Assembly (NCBI RefSeq): GCF_019803445.1
Contig: NZ_CP081844.1
Coordinates: forward strand, 3,112,501 to 3,176,500
Direction of reading: 5' to 3'
DNA: 64,000 bases
Origin: Caenibius sp. WL
GTDB lineage: Bacteria; Pseudomonadota; Alphaproteobacteria; Sphingomonadales; Sphingomonadaceae
Shown: positions 15,517-25,566 of the stretch, one piece after another
Position numbering within the stretch: the stretch's first letter is position 1
How the letters are laid out: each line of letters begins with the position of its first letter
Translations under genes and position numbers: made by a program
Notes under the pieces: model-generated
What the model was told of the DNA's origin: nothing
The model's input: the letters and a program-made list of their open reading frames with translations, nothing else
Databases searched by the model: none

Positions 15517-16335
15517 CTATTTCCGAAAGAATGCCGCGGGTTCGGCATAGGTGGCCTGCGGGCTTGCCTGTTGTGCCCCCGGCACGGCGCCTTGCGCCAC
15601 TTGCTGGCCATAGATCCACGCAAACGGACCGCTGTAGCCAAGCATCGGCATGTAATCGGTCACAACCGTATCGGCCAGCACCCGATCGGTACGGTTGTCG
15701 AGGATGTACATGGCCTTGTCCCGGCGAACGGCCAGAACAGCATGCTCCCCCCTGTTATAAGCTTCGCGTACCACCACCAGGAACATATCGTCCGCCGGAA
15801 TGCCCAGGCGTTCGAGCAGGGCCATTTTCGCGATGGCGAAATCCTCGCAATCGCCCACGCGGTTGCGCAGCGTTTCCGCCGCCGGCGCCCACCGGTCCCC
15901 TCCGCGATCCTCCACATAGCGCACGCTGCCGTTCACCCAGCGGTTGACCAGGCCCAGAACCGCGCCGCGCGGCGCCTGGCCCGCCTGCACCAGGAACGCC
16001 TGCCATGCGCCTTCCGCCCCATCGAGCGATGGCCCGGCCAACTGCTCCCAATCGGCGGCAAGCGGCTTCGTACGCACCGGCAAGGCCACTTTACCGAACA
16101 GGTCGGGTGCGGGCGGGCGCACGATGCAGTCGGCGGCGGGGGCATCCTCGGTGGTTTGCGGGTCGAGCGAGGCGAACAGCGGCCCGAGCGGAGAGCCCGG
16201 CCTACCGGATGGCTCGGCCGCCGCTGGGGCAGAGCAGCTCGTCTCCACCGCAGGCTTGTCCGCATGGGCAGGCGTGAACGAGAAAGCAGTGGATGCAAGC
16301 ACACCCCCGGCAATCCCAGCGCGCAATAGCCTCAT
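15517..16335 (-). CDS. Transglutaminase-like cysteine peptidase (BTLCP family)
   Basis: The 272-aa protein has a signal peptide (cleavage likely after AHA, residue 25) and a C-terminal BTLCP (DUF920) domain. The triad is visible as C163 (VGDCEDFAIAK), H198 (GEHAVLAV) and D213 (YILDNRT). LapG-type members of this family are periplasmic proteases that cut large adhesins under c-di-GMP control. No LapD partner or adhesin gene lies nearby, so the substrate is unknown. Start chosen at the ATG that opens the signal peptide. Confidence 0.87.
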   Translation of the reverse strand: MRLLRAGIAGGVLASTAFSFTPAHADKPAVETSCSAPAAAEPSGRPGSPLGPLFASLDPQTTEDAPAADCIVRPPAPDLFGKVALPVRTKPLAADWEQLAGPSLDGAEGAWQAFLVQAGQAPRGAVLGLVNRWVNGSVRYVEDRGGDRWAPAAETLRNRVGDCEDFAIAKMALLERLGIPADDMFLVVVREAYNRGEHAVLAVRRDKAMYILDNRTDRVLADTVVTDYMPMLGYSGPFAWIYGQQVAQGAVPGAQQASPQATYAEPAAFFRK

Positions 16336-16455
16336 TGGCGAATACCCCCACCCTGTCGGCGCAATTCTACAAGAATTATGCCCACAAGCCGAGCGTACCG
16401 AGTCAGACCGTGGGGGATTTGCGCCGGAATGCCGCCCGAGGCCGCCGGATAGGCG

Positions 16456-17364
16456 TCAGAGCCAGCCCTGCTTGCGATACCAGTCAGCCGTGGCCCTGAG
16501 CCCGTCACGGGTGCGGATTTCCGGCTTCCAGCGGCGCTCAGGCACCGCATGGCCGGATGTCACCACCCAGTCGGGATGGACCATATAATTGACCCGGTCC
16601 GTGCTCAGTTTGACTTTGCCGGGCCGGACCCAGCCTTCGATGCGGGAAATCCAGTCCAGCGTACCGCGCGACATGTGCGGCACCCAGGGCTTGCGCCCCA
16701 TTGCCGCGCCGATCGCTTCGGCCAGGTCCTTGTGACCCCAACCTTGCGGCTGCCCATCGTCCGGTTCGAACAGGCGATGAGTCACATCTTCGCCGCCATC
16801 GACCAATGCCAGCAGCAGCCGGGCCAGATCATCCACATGGATCACCGACGTGCGCCCCGGTGGCGGCATCGGGACCACCCCCCATTTGGCGCCGCGAAAC
16901 AGTTCGAACATTTCCGTATCGCGCGGGCCATAGACCGCGGGCGGGCGGATGATCGTCCAGTCCAGCCCGCTGGCGGCAACAATCTTTTCCCCGCGCCGCT
17001 TCGACGCGCCATAGGCCGACAAGTGCGGTTCCCGCGCCGCGAGCGACGAGACATGAACGAACCGCGGCACACCCGCCGCCAGCGCCGCTTCGACCACCGC
17101 CAGCGTGCCTTCGACATTGGCGGCTTCGAATTCGGCTTCATCGGGCGCGTTGACCGCCCCGGCCACGTGGATCACCGCCTCCACGCCATCGACCAGCCGC
17201 ATCAGCGACCGGCGATCGCCAAGATCGCCGCGAATCCAGTGCACGCCCCTGCGGTCCGGCTGGACACGCCGGGCCAGAGCCTGAACTGCCATCTTCTGCG
17301 CGGCCGCCGCATCCAGCACCGCCTGGCCCACAAAACCGGTCGCGCCGGTCAAAGCTATCGTCAC
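16456..17364 (-). CDS. NAD-dependent epimerase/dehydratase (extended SDR, NDUFA9-like)
   Basis: The roughly 302-aa Rossmann protein has TGATGFVG (residues 6-13) for NAD(P) and the active-site SAYGASKRRGE (Y-x3-K). The conserved HVAGAVNAPDEAEF and RPPAVYGPRDTEMF also occur. The GTG at 17364 overlaps the proB stop by 4 nt (GTGA), so it is co-translated with proB; the longer frame has no support. Substrate unknown. Members of this SDR group include complex I assembly-type and steroid/sugar-nucleotide enzymes. Confidence 0.82.
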   Translation of the reverse strand: MTIALTGATGFVGQAVLDAAAAQKMAVQALARRVQPDRRGVHWIRGDLGDRRSLMRLVDGVEAVIHVAGAVNAPDEAEFEAANVEGTLAVVEAALAAGVPRFVHVSSLAAREPHLSAYGASKRRGEKIVAASGLDWTIIRPPAVYGPRDTEMFELFRGAKWGVVPMPPPGRTSVIHVDDLARLLLALVDGGEDVTHRLFEPDDGQPQGWGHKDLAEAIGAAMGRKPWVPHMSRGTLDWISRIEGWVRPGKVKLSTDRVNYMVHPDWVVTSGHAVPERRWKPEIRTRDGLRATADWYRKQGWL

Positions 17365-18491
17365 AACAACACCAACTGATTGCGATGCACCACGGCGGAC
17401 CGTGGGGCATAGCCGAGAATATCCGCATGTTCGGTGGAACTGTGCCCCAGCAGCCTGACACATTCCACCGCATCATATTCGACCAGCCCCTGCGCCAGCA
17501 CGGTGCCCGCACTGTCGCGAATGGCCACCGGATCGCCCCGGTGGAAAGCACCTTCGACCGCCGTGATCCCCGCCGCCAACAGGCTCTTGCCCGCGCCCAG
17601 AGCGGCCACCGCACCCGCATCGATCGTCAGCGCACCTTTCATCCGCAAACGCCCGCCCAGCCATGCCTTGCGCGCGGCATCCCTGCGCCGGGGCAGGAAC
17701 AGCGTCCCGATCCCCTGCCCCAATGCCCGGGCGATGGGCCGTTCATAAGTGCCGTTGAGGATCGCCAGCACGATCCCCGCCCGCTCCGCGATTTCGGCAG
17801 CCAACAATTTCGCCGTCATCCCGCCCGAACCGAGGCCGGAACCCGATCCGCCCGTGGCCATGGCGTGGATTTCCGCTGTCACCCCGCGCACTTCGGGCAG
17901 CATGCGCGCCCCTTCCGCACGCGGATCGCGATCGTAGAGCCCATCGATATCGGACAGCAGCAGCACCGCCTGCGCCTGCGCCGCCTGCGCCACGCGGGAC
18001 GCCAGCCGATCGTTGTCGCCGAAGCGGATCTCCTGCGTGGCCACGCTGTCGTTCTCGTTGACCACCGGCACCGCGCCGGCCTTGATCAGGCGGCCCAGTG
18101 TCGCGCTGGCGTTGAGATAGCGGCGGCGATCCTCCAGATCTTCCAGCGTCAACAGCAATTGCGCCGCCACGATCCCCTTGGCCGCCAGGAGTTCGGACCA
18201 GAGTTCAGCCAGCAGGATCTGCCCCACCGCAGCCGCGGCCTGCGCATCGGCAAGATCGGCCCGGCCCCCTTTCGGCAGGCGCAGTTTCGCCGCCCCGAGC
18301 GCGATCGCCCCCGAACTGACCACGACCACTTCCTGCCCGCGCCCGCGCGCGGCGGCGATTTCATCCACCAGCCCTTCCAGCCACGCCCGGCGCGGTTCGC
18401 CTTTTTCGACGAGCAGTGCCGAGCCGACCTTGATCACAAGGCGGCGGCAAAGGGAGGCATCGGCCAGATCCGAAAGGCGCGAAATCGACAT
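17361..18491 (-). CDS. proB: Glutamate 5-kinase
   Basis: The 376-aa enzyme phosphorylates glutamate in the first step of proline synthesis. The amino-acid-kinase domain shows VIKVGSALLV, VVVVSSGAIALG, AVPVVNENDSVAT and FGDNDRLASRVA. A C-terminal PUA domain follows (residues about 275-376, starting near LRMKGALTID). It is downstream of obgE (59-bp gap) and overlaps the epimerase gene. proC is a few kb away on the same strand; proA is not in the window. Feedback inhibition by proline is usual for the family. Confidence 0.95.
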   Translation of the reverse strand: MSISRLSDLADASLCRRLVIKVGSALLVEKGEPRRAWLEGLVDEIAAARGRGQEVVVVSSGAIALGAAKLRLPKGGRADLADAQAAAAVGQILLAELWSELLAAKGIVAAQLLLTLEDLEDRRRYLNASATLGRLIKAGAVPVVNENDSVATQEIRFGDNDRLASRVAQAAQAQAVLLLSDIDGLYDRDPRAEGARMLPEVRGVTAEIHAMATGGSGSGLGSGGMTAKLLAAEIAERAGIVLAILNGTYERPIARALGQGIGTLFLPRRRDAARKAWLGGRLRMKGALTIDAGAVAALGAGKSLLAAGITAVEGAFHRGDPVAIRDSAGTVLAQGLVEYDAVECVRLLGHSSTEHADILGYAPRSAVVHRNQLVLL

Positions 18492-18550
18492 GATGCGGGG
18501 GCCCTAGTCAGTAGAGCGCGATTTGCAAAGCACGCGGCGGCAGAATGATG

Positions 18551-19808
<1,258 letters not shown>

Positions 19809-19939
19809 GTTCCAGTGTACTGACGCCAAGCCTGGTAACCCTAGGCTTGCGTGAGCGGGCCTCTTAGCGAAGCTCGCAAGGGCTTGGAAGAGCAAATTAT
19901 CGGCTTCCGCGATAAATTCGCCCTTCCATACCCGAAGTC

Positions 19940-20665
19940 TTATTGCGGTGCCGGGGCCGCGGGAATGACCGGCGCGGTGTACGTGGCGTTGGTGTATTGC
20001 AACTGCGTGTAACCAAAGGCAGCGCCATATTGCGCGTCCCAGGCCGCGACATCCACGCGATACCGTTCGAACGCGCTATAGAATTCGTTGAACACCCCTT
20101 CGAGCTTGGCCATTCCGCTGTTGGCGAACGCATCGAGCGAGCCCGACGGCATCATGGTTTCCTGCTGGACGATCTGCGTCATCGCGTCGCAGAACTGCGG
20201 CAGCACCGGCGGCAGCGCCCAGTAGTTATAGACCTGCGTCGAATACGTATCACGCGCGCGGGCGAAGTCCTTGCCCTGCGACTGGCGCCATTCGTTTTCC
20301 ACGGTGTTGTTGATCCGCGTCAGATCGCGCTTGTGCCCGGTCAGGAACGCCTTGTAGCCTTCCAGAATATTGGCGTGCTGCGGTTGCAGGCAATTCAGCG
20401 CAGCCACATTGTAGGCCGAACGGAAATTCCAGATGCGCTGTGCCTCGCTGACGTGGGAATTGACCGTCTGGCGCAGGCCATCGATCCCAACCGGCGGAAT
20501 GAACATGTTGGCCGAAGCGCCCCCCGGCGGAACCGGCCGCGCAGGAGTTGCCACAGGCGGCGGGGGCGGCGGAGGCGGCGGCGGAGGTGTCGCGCAAGCC
20601 GCCAGAGCGGTCATGCCAACCGCAACGGCAAGGTTACGAGACTTGGTAAACGTAAAACTAATCAT
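19940..20665 (-). CDS. Putative lipoprotein with polyproline run, function unknown
   Basis: The roughly 241-aa protein has a lipoprotein-like signal peptide with lipobox LAAC (Cys24), directly followed by an uninterrupted run of eleven prolines and a short Pro/Ala spacer. The rest is mostly helical, with a conserved-looking segment IWNFRSAYNVAALNCLQPQH and two cysteines. The ATG at 20665 is chosen as the start of the signal sequence; GGAGGGG lies about 10-13 bases upstream. Translation of such a proline run would depend on EF-P. No domain was recognised. Confidence 0.68.
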   Translation of the reverse strand: MISFTFTKSRNLAVAVGMTALAACATPPPPPPPPPPPVATPARPVPPGGASANMFIPPVGIDGLRQTVNSHVSEAQRIWNFRSAYNVAALNCLQPQHANILEGYKAFLTGHKRDLTRINNTVENEWRQSQGKDFARARDTYSTQVYNYWALPPVLPQFCDAMTQIVQQETMMPSGSLDAFANSGMAKLEGVFNEFYSAFERYRVDVAAWDAQYGAAFGYTQLQYTNATYTAPVIPAAPAPQ

Positions 20666-20765
20666 AACGGCGGAAGCCCCTCCATTTGCCGACACCACGC
20701 ACAAATCCCTACCGCATGATGCCTTTCGCCAGAATGAAGCAGTCTACCGGCTGATAACCATAATG

Positions 20766-20800
20766 AAAATGCCCGGGACGCGAAATTCGCATCCCGGGCA
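20766..20800 (-). terminator. Rho-independent terminator of the Bax-inhibitor-1 family gene
   Basis: On the leftward strand, TGCCCGGGA (20792-20800) pairs with its complement at 20770-20778, with an inner GCGAA/TTCGC stem. It is followed by TTTTCATTA. The gene it follows ends at 20825. Confidence 0.75.
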
Positions 20801-20824
20801 CGTTATTTCGACTCAAACTTGCGA

Positions 20825-21574
20825 TCAGTCGCGCTGCCCAAGGAAAGAAAGCAGGAACTGGAACATGTTGATGAAGTCGAGATAGAGGCTCAGCGCGCCG
20901 AGCACGATGGCTTTGCCGATAAAATCGGTCCCGGCGACCTGATGATACATCATTTTCAGGCGCTGCGTGTCATACGCGGTCAGGCCAGCGAAAATCAGCA
21001 CGCCGATGGCGCTGATGCCGAGCTGCAGCAACGTCGAACCGACGAAGATGTTGATGACCATCGCCACCAGCAGGCCGATCACGCCCATGATCAGGAACGT
21101 GCCCATGCCCGACAGGTCCTTCTTGGTGGTGTAGCCGACCAGGCTAAGCCCCGCGAAAGCCGCCGCCGTCGCGAAGAAAGTCATCGCGATCGAGGCCTTG
21201 GTGAAGACCAGGAAAATGGTCGAGAGCGAAAGGCCCATCACCGCCGCGAAAGCCCAGAACATCGCCTGCAGCGTAAACGTGCTGAAGCGGTTCGCCCCGA
21301 AGCTCATTGCGAAGACGAAGCCGAGGGGCGCCAGCATGATGACCCATGCCAGCGGATTGCCGCCGGTCATCAGTTGCGCGGCAAAGCCGCTCTGCGCGAA
21401 CAGCAGCGCGACAATGCCCGACAGCAGAACGCCGGAAGACATGTAATTGTAGATCGAAAGCATGTAGCGGCGCAGGCCGAGATCGTACGTCGCGCTGCCG
21501 ACAGCTTCCCCATTCAGGCTCGGAGACGCGCCGAAGCCCGGCTGCCTGGGCTGGGGATCGTTCCAATTTGCCAT
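20825..21574 (-). CDS. Bax inhibitor-1/YccA family membrane protein
   Basis: The roughly 249-aa integral membrane protein has seven predicted helices in the C-terminal 210 residues, after a soluble N-terminus (MANWNDPQPRQPGFGASPS). The family segment YNYMSSGVLLSGIVALLF starts the membrane region, and the last helices carry YDTQRLKMMYHQ, containing the conserved Asp of BI-1 proteins. Bacterial homologues (YccA, YetJ) are pH-sensitive calcium leak channels or FtsH modulators. The ATG at 21574 lies behind AAGGAG. A strong hairpin terminator follows. Confidence 0.9.
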   Translation of the reverse strand: MANWNDPQPRQPGFGASPSLNGEAVGSATYDLGLRRYMLSIYNYMSSGVLLSGIVALLFAQSGFAAQLMTGGNPLAWVIMLAPLGFVFAMSFGANRFSTFTLQAMFWAFAAVMGLSLSTIFLVFTKASIAMTFFATAAAFAGLSLVGYTTKKDLSGMGTFLIMGVIGLLVAMVINIFVGSTLLQLGISAIGVLIFAGLTAYDTQRLKMMYHQVAGTDFIGKAIVLGALSLYLDFINMFQFLLSFLGQRD

Positions 21575-21679
21575 TGTGTCCAAAACTCCTTTGCCAGCCT
21601 CAGGGATGGGCCGGTCAACGGAGAATATCGCGTTTGCGCCCACGTTTTTCAAGGAAAACCGAGGGAACCCCCGCGAAAA

Positions 21680-21697
21680 TTACAATTGTTACAATTG
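21680..21697. repeat. Tandem 9-bp direct repeat upstream of the BI-1 family gene
   Basis: TTACAATTG occurs twice in immediate succession (21680-21688, 21689-21697). It lies in the gap between proC and the BI-1 gene, about 105 bp before the BI-1 start. The AT-rich repeat stands out in GC-rich DNA and could be a regulator-binding site or part of a promoter. Confidence 0.45.
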
Positions 21698-21709
21698 ACC
21701 CTGAAGGCC

Positions 21710-22534
21710 TCAGTTGCCGGGGCTTCCGCCCTGCTCCGCCCGGGCCGCGGCGGCCATTTCCGCCCCGCGATCGCGCGCCGCCTTCAACGTGGCTTCGATC
21801 AGATCGGCAAAGAGGCCTTCGGCATCCATCACCTGCAAACCGGCCGCCGTCGTTCCGCCGGGGCTGGTCACCCGCCGGGCGAGTTCCCCTGGCGACACAT
21901 CGGAGCTGGCAGCCAGAGCCGATGCCCCTTCCACCATCGCAATGGCGAGGCGCCCGGCTTCGGCGGATGGCATGCCCAACCGCTCGGCCCCGGCCGCCAG
22001 CGCATCGATGAAGCGATAGACGAATGCCGGGCCGGAGCCCGCCAGCGCCGTCACCAGATCGAACAGGCTCTCGTCGATCCACTCACTCGTGCCGAGCGGC
22101 GCCATGAAATCGGTGAGCGCGGCTTTTGCCGCATCGTCAGCCCCCACGGCGGCCAGCGCCACCGGAGATTTGCCCAAAGCAGCGGCGAGATTCGGCATCA
22201 TCCGCACATGGGCGGCCGCGCGCGGAAACCGCGCGGCGAGACTGGCAAGTTCGACCCCGGCCATCATCGAAATGACCGTCACCCCTGCGCCGGCCAGCGG
22301 CTCCACCCCTTGCGCGACTTCGCCGAACACTTGCGGCTTCACCCCCAGCAGGATGGTGTCGAACCGGGCATCGGGCAGTTCGCGCAGCAAAGTCACGCCT
22401 TCCGGCGCTGCGGGCAGGACGGGATCGACAATAGTGAAACGGCCGGGCGGAACGCCGCCTGCCAGCCAACCGGCCAGCAGGGCCCCGCTCATGTTGCCGC
22501 AACCGACGAGGAGGATCGAATGGAAAGTAGTCAT
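21710..22534 (-). CDS. proC: Pyrroline-5-carboxylate reductase
   Basis: The roughly 274-aa enzyme performs the last step of proline synthesis. It shows the N-terminal dinucleotide-binding GCGNMSGALLAGW, the ILLGVKPQVF and SMMAGVELASL segments, and the C-terminal signature (ALAGSGPAFVYRFIDAL and LARRVTSPGGTTAAGL). The ATG at 22534 follows an in-frame GTG at 22537. The YbjN-protein gene lies 68 bp upstream on the same strand and may be co-transcribed. Confidence 0.94.
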   Translation of the reverse strand: MTTFHSILLVGCGNMSGALLAGWLAGGVPPGRFTIVDPVLPAAPEGVTLLRELPDARFDTILLGVKPQVFGEVAQGVEPLAGAGVTVISMMAGVELASLAARFPRAAAHVRMMPNLAAALGKSPVALAAVGADDAAKAALTDFMAPLGTSEWIDESLFDLVTALAGSGPAFVYRFIDALAAGAERLGMPSAEAGRLAIAMVEGASALAASSDVSPGELARRVTSPGGTTAAGLQVMDAEGLFADLIEATLKAARDRGAEMAAAARAEQGGSPGN

Positions 22535-22602
22535 CACAGCATCGACTGATCCAGCGGCACCGCGCAGTCAAGCCCTGCCTGTGCAAGGCCGCCCGCTTGC
22601 GG

Positions 22603-23112
22603 TCAGGCTTCGCCTGCCGGATCGACCAGCGCGCTGTCGAGCGCGTCGGCGGGGCTCTTGTCTCCCCACAGGACGAACTGGAACGCGGGGTAGAACCGGT
22701 CGCATTCGCTGACCGCCGCTTCGACGATGGCCTGCGCCTGCCCCAGGCTGAGGAGTCCATCGTCCCCCAGCATCATGCCATGCCGGTAAAGGAGCACGCC
22801 GCCATTCGACCAGATATCGAAATGGCCGAGCCAGAGCTGTTCGTTCACCAGCGCCAGCAGTTCGAACATTTCCCGCCGCTTGGTCTGGGGCACGCGCACA
22901 TCCGGCAGGCACAGCAATTGCAGCACCCGGTCTTCGGAACGCCAGATCCCACGCAGCTGATAATTGGCCCAGCTGCCCTGTATTTCGCCCGAAATCTCAT
23001 CTTCGCCGACGAAATCGCACGGCCAGCCGCGCGCTTCGAACAGTTGCACGAGCATTTCAACGGGCGCCGCGTCCTCGTCCTCCCGGTCGAATGCTCGTCC
23101 GTCTGTCCTCAT
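22603..23112 (-). CDS. YbjN-domain protein
   Basis: The roughly 169-aa acidic protein matches the YbjN family (putative sensory transduction regulator): APVEMLVQLFEARGWPCDF, then QLRGIWRSEDRVLQLLCLPDV, REMFELLALVNEQLWLGHFDIW, and a GVLLYRHGMML strand. The fold resembles type III secretion chaperones. In enteric bacteria YbjN affects motility and stress responses; the mechanism is unclear. The ATG at 23112 is preferred to one at 23145. It lies upstream of proC. Confidence 0.83.
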   Translation of the reverse strand: MRTDGRAFDREDEDAAPVEMLVQLFEARGWPCDFVGEDEISGEIQGSWANYQLRGIWRSEDRVLQLLCLPDVRVPQTKRREMFELLALVNEQLWLGHFDIWSNGGVLLYRHGMMLGDDGLLSLGQAQAIVEAAVSECDRFYPAFQFVLWGDKSPADALDSALVDPAGEA

Positions 23113-23251
23113 TGTCCGCACCTTGTTCTTCCGCCTTCCCTGCATCGATGCGCCGCGAGAGCCGCCAATCGCAATGGAATGGCATCATGGCGCTGGGCAA
23201 AACTCGATAAGCCTGTTCAAAAGCTGTGCACAAGCCACGCAGCATGGCGGC

Positions 23252-25474
23252 TCAGCGCGCCGGCAACGCTTTCACTTCCTCGCCTTCGCTGCTGGTGAAG
23301 ACGAAAGAATCCAGCCCGTCCTTCTTGAGCTTGTTGACGAAAACGCGCGCTTCCGCGGCATTGGGGAAAGGCCCGGTCAGCAGGCGGTTGCTCTGGCCCC
23401 ACACCGCCACGTGAGGTTTCTGACCCTTGAACAGGTCCGCATTGGCCCGGGTCATCCGCCGCCAGTCGAAGCCGAGCGCACCGACATCGCGCCCTGTCGC
23501 CACCTGGACCCATACACGGCTGGGCTGCGCGGGCGGCTTGGGCTTGGCGTCCTTCTTCGCATCCTTCTGGGCTTTGGCTGCGGTGGCGGATTTGGTGTCT
23601 TTCGCGCCTCTGGCTGGCGCTTCCCTCGCCGATGGTGTGGCGGTGGCAGGCGGCTTCGCTTCCACCGCCGTTTCCCGCGCGGCAGGCACTTCGTCACGGC
23701 GGGGGGTGATCCGGGTAATGTCCACCGCTCCCGGCGCGCGTTGCACGGCTGTCGGCAGCGCGAAATCGGCAAAGGCATCCGCCAGATTCACCGGCGCGGA
23801 CGGAGCGACAGGCTGCGTGGGCGCGGGGGGCGATGCCGGAGCCGATGGCGCGGCATACCCTTGCGCCGGTTCCGCTCCACCGGCGGCGGGCGGATTTGCC
23901 GCGACAGCGGATGGCGGCGCGGCGGCAAGCGCCTGGGCCGTTCCCTCCTGCAAAGTGGGGCCGTAGGGTTGCGCCGCTGGCGCTGCGGTTGCCGCTGGGA
24001 CCGGGGCCGACAGGGCCGTCGCGGCCGGCGCGGGTGTCGGAGCCGCCTGCTGTTGCAGCACCGCGCCATAGGCCGTGCGCGAGGCCGTGCTATCAGGCGC
24101 ATTGCCGTAACTGGCGATGGCCGCGTCGCCCGCGCGCCCGCCCCCCGCAGCAGCGGCTTGGCTGGGCGCGGGATAGTCCGGGGCTACGCGGCTGACAGGC
24201 TGGGTTGCCTGTGAACTGGCCACGCCTGCCACTGGCGCCGCGCCGCTGGGGACAGGCTGCACAACCGGTTGCGACTGTGTCACGCTTTGCGCAGCAAACG
24301 CGGTGGCCTGCCCTTGCGACACGGCAGGCAATTCGCCTGTCGGCCTCGCGGCGGCCGTTGGCGGGGGCGCGTAAGCCGCTGCTGCCTGCTGGGGCGCAGC
24401 CGCCGCTTGCGCCGACACGGGCGGCAATTCCCGCGCGCGCCGTCCGTTTGCGGCTTGCGCCGGGGACACGGCGGCCACTTGCCGGGCGCGGCTGCTCGCA
24501 CGGGTGGTCTTCGCCGGCTTTTCCGCATCCGCTTTCCGGCCGAAGGGTTCGCCCGCCGGAACCAGCGCGGATTGCGGCGCTGCTGCCGGAGCCACCACCG
24601 CCGCGACTTGCGCAGGGCGCCTGGTGGTGTTGCTGGCATACTTCGCAGCGCGCGGATCCTGCTTGCCGATCTGGGCCACGGCCGGGAATTGCCCGAAATT
24701 GGCGGCCGCTGCCTGCTGTGCCGGAGTCAGGCGCGGCATATATCGCAGATAGGGGGCGATCTTGGACGCCATCGCGCGCGGCATCACCTGATCGGCAATC
24801 TTTTGCGCTTCCTTGGCATCGCCGCTGATTGCCAGCACGAAAGCCCGGGCGCGATAGGCGGCAAGGTCCTGCTTCTGCAACAGCGGCAGCAGGGCCGCCT
24901 CTGCCCCGCCCCGGTCGCCGGAGATCGCCAGGCTGACGGCAAGGCGGCGGGTGACTTCCGGATTCGGGCCCAGCGCAAGCGCCTTGCGGTAAAATGTTTG
25001 GGCGGAGCCAGTGTCGCCCACCAGATCGTAGGCCAGGCCGCGATCGCCTGCGAGAACGGCTGGCGCCGCCCCCGCCCGCTCCGCCTCTTCGAACATGAGC
25101 AGGGCATCGTAAGGGTTTTCGCTGCGCACATAGGCCGCGCCCAACCCGGCCTGCGCCCGCGCATTGCCCGGATCGACGGCATCGGCCCGGCTGAAGAACC
25201 CGACCGCCGCATCGACATCGCCTATTTCCAGCGCGGCAAACCCCGCATCGACCAGCGCCGTGGCATCGCGGGAATTGGAGGCCAGCCGCTGCAAAGCCGA
25301 ATTGAGCGCGCTTGTCCCCCGCGATGACGGCACGGGCTGGACAACTTCACGGGATACCATCGGGCCCGCTTGCGCCACGGCCTGTTGCCCAGAAGCAAAG
25401 CCTGCCGCTGCAATGAGCAGAGCGGACGCGCTGCGGCAGAGGCGCGCGCGGAGATATGTATCGAAATTGCGCAA
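23252..25474 (-). CDS. TPR and SPOR domain protein with long Ala/Pro linker
   Basis: The 740-aa secreted or periplasmic protein has a signal-like N-terminus (residues 10-35). TPR-like helix pairs span about residues 60-260 (AALVDAGFAALEIGDVDAAVGFF). A roughly 360-residue low-complexity linker rich in Ala, Pro and Gln follows. The C-terminal SPOR domain is in the last 75 residues (RVWVQVATGRD, then LLTGPFPNAAEARVFVNKL). SPOR domains bind denuded peptidoglycan at the division site, and the gene lies directly downstream of ftsZ, which fits a septal role. The start appears to be TTG (25474); no ATG or GTG precedes the signal region in frame. Linker length is unusual. Confidence 0.8.
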   Translation of the reverse strand: MRNFDTYLRARLCRSASALLIAAAGFASGQQAVAQAGPMVSREVVQPVPSSRGTSALNSALQRLASNSRDATALVDAGFAALEIGDVDAAVGFFSRADAVDPGNARAQAGLGAAYVRSENPYDALLMFEEAERAGAAPAVLAGDRGLAYDLVGDTGSAQTFYRKALALGPNPEVTRRLAVSLAISGDRGGAEAALLPLLQKQDLAAYRARAFVLAISGDAKEAQKIADQVMPRAMASKIAPYLRYMPRLTPAQQAAAANFGQFPAVAQIGKQDPRAAKYASNTTRRPAQVAAVVAPAAAPQSALVPAGEPFGRKADAEKPAKTTRASSRARQVAAVSPAQAANGRRARELPPVSAQAAAAPQQAAAAYAPPPTAAARPTGELPAVSQGQATAFAAQSVTQSQPVVQPVPSGAAPVAGVASSQATQPVSRVAPDYPAPSQAAAAGGGRAGDAAIASYGNAPDSTASRTAYGAVLQQQAAPTPAPAATALSAPVPAATAAPAAQPYGPTLQEGTAQALAAAPPSAVAANPPAAGGAEPAQGYAAPSAPASPPAPTQPVAPSAPVNLADAFADFALPTAVQRAPGAVDITRITPRRDEVPAARETAVEAKPPATATPSAREAPARGAKDTKSATAAKAQKDAKKDAKPKPPAQPSRVWVQVATGRDVGALGFDWRRMTRANADLFKGQKPHVAVWGQSNRLLTGPFPNAAEARVFVNKLKKDGLDSFVFTSSEGEEVKALPAR

Positions 25475-25527
25475 TCGAACCTTCGCTTCCGCCCGAACTC
25501 TCCCTTCAGGCTGCGGCCCTGCCTATC

Positions 25528-25550
25528 CGCGCCCGGATGAACCGGGCGCG
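25528..25550. terminator. Candidate terminator hairpin after ftsZ
   Basis: CGCGCCCGG (25528-25536) and CCGGGCGCG (25542-25550) form a perfect 9-bp stem with a 5-nt loop, just downstream of the ftsZ stop. There is no T-tract, so read-through into the TPR/SPOR gene is possible. Confidence 0.45.
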
Positions 25551-25566
25551 AACAGACATGGGAAAG

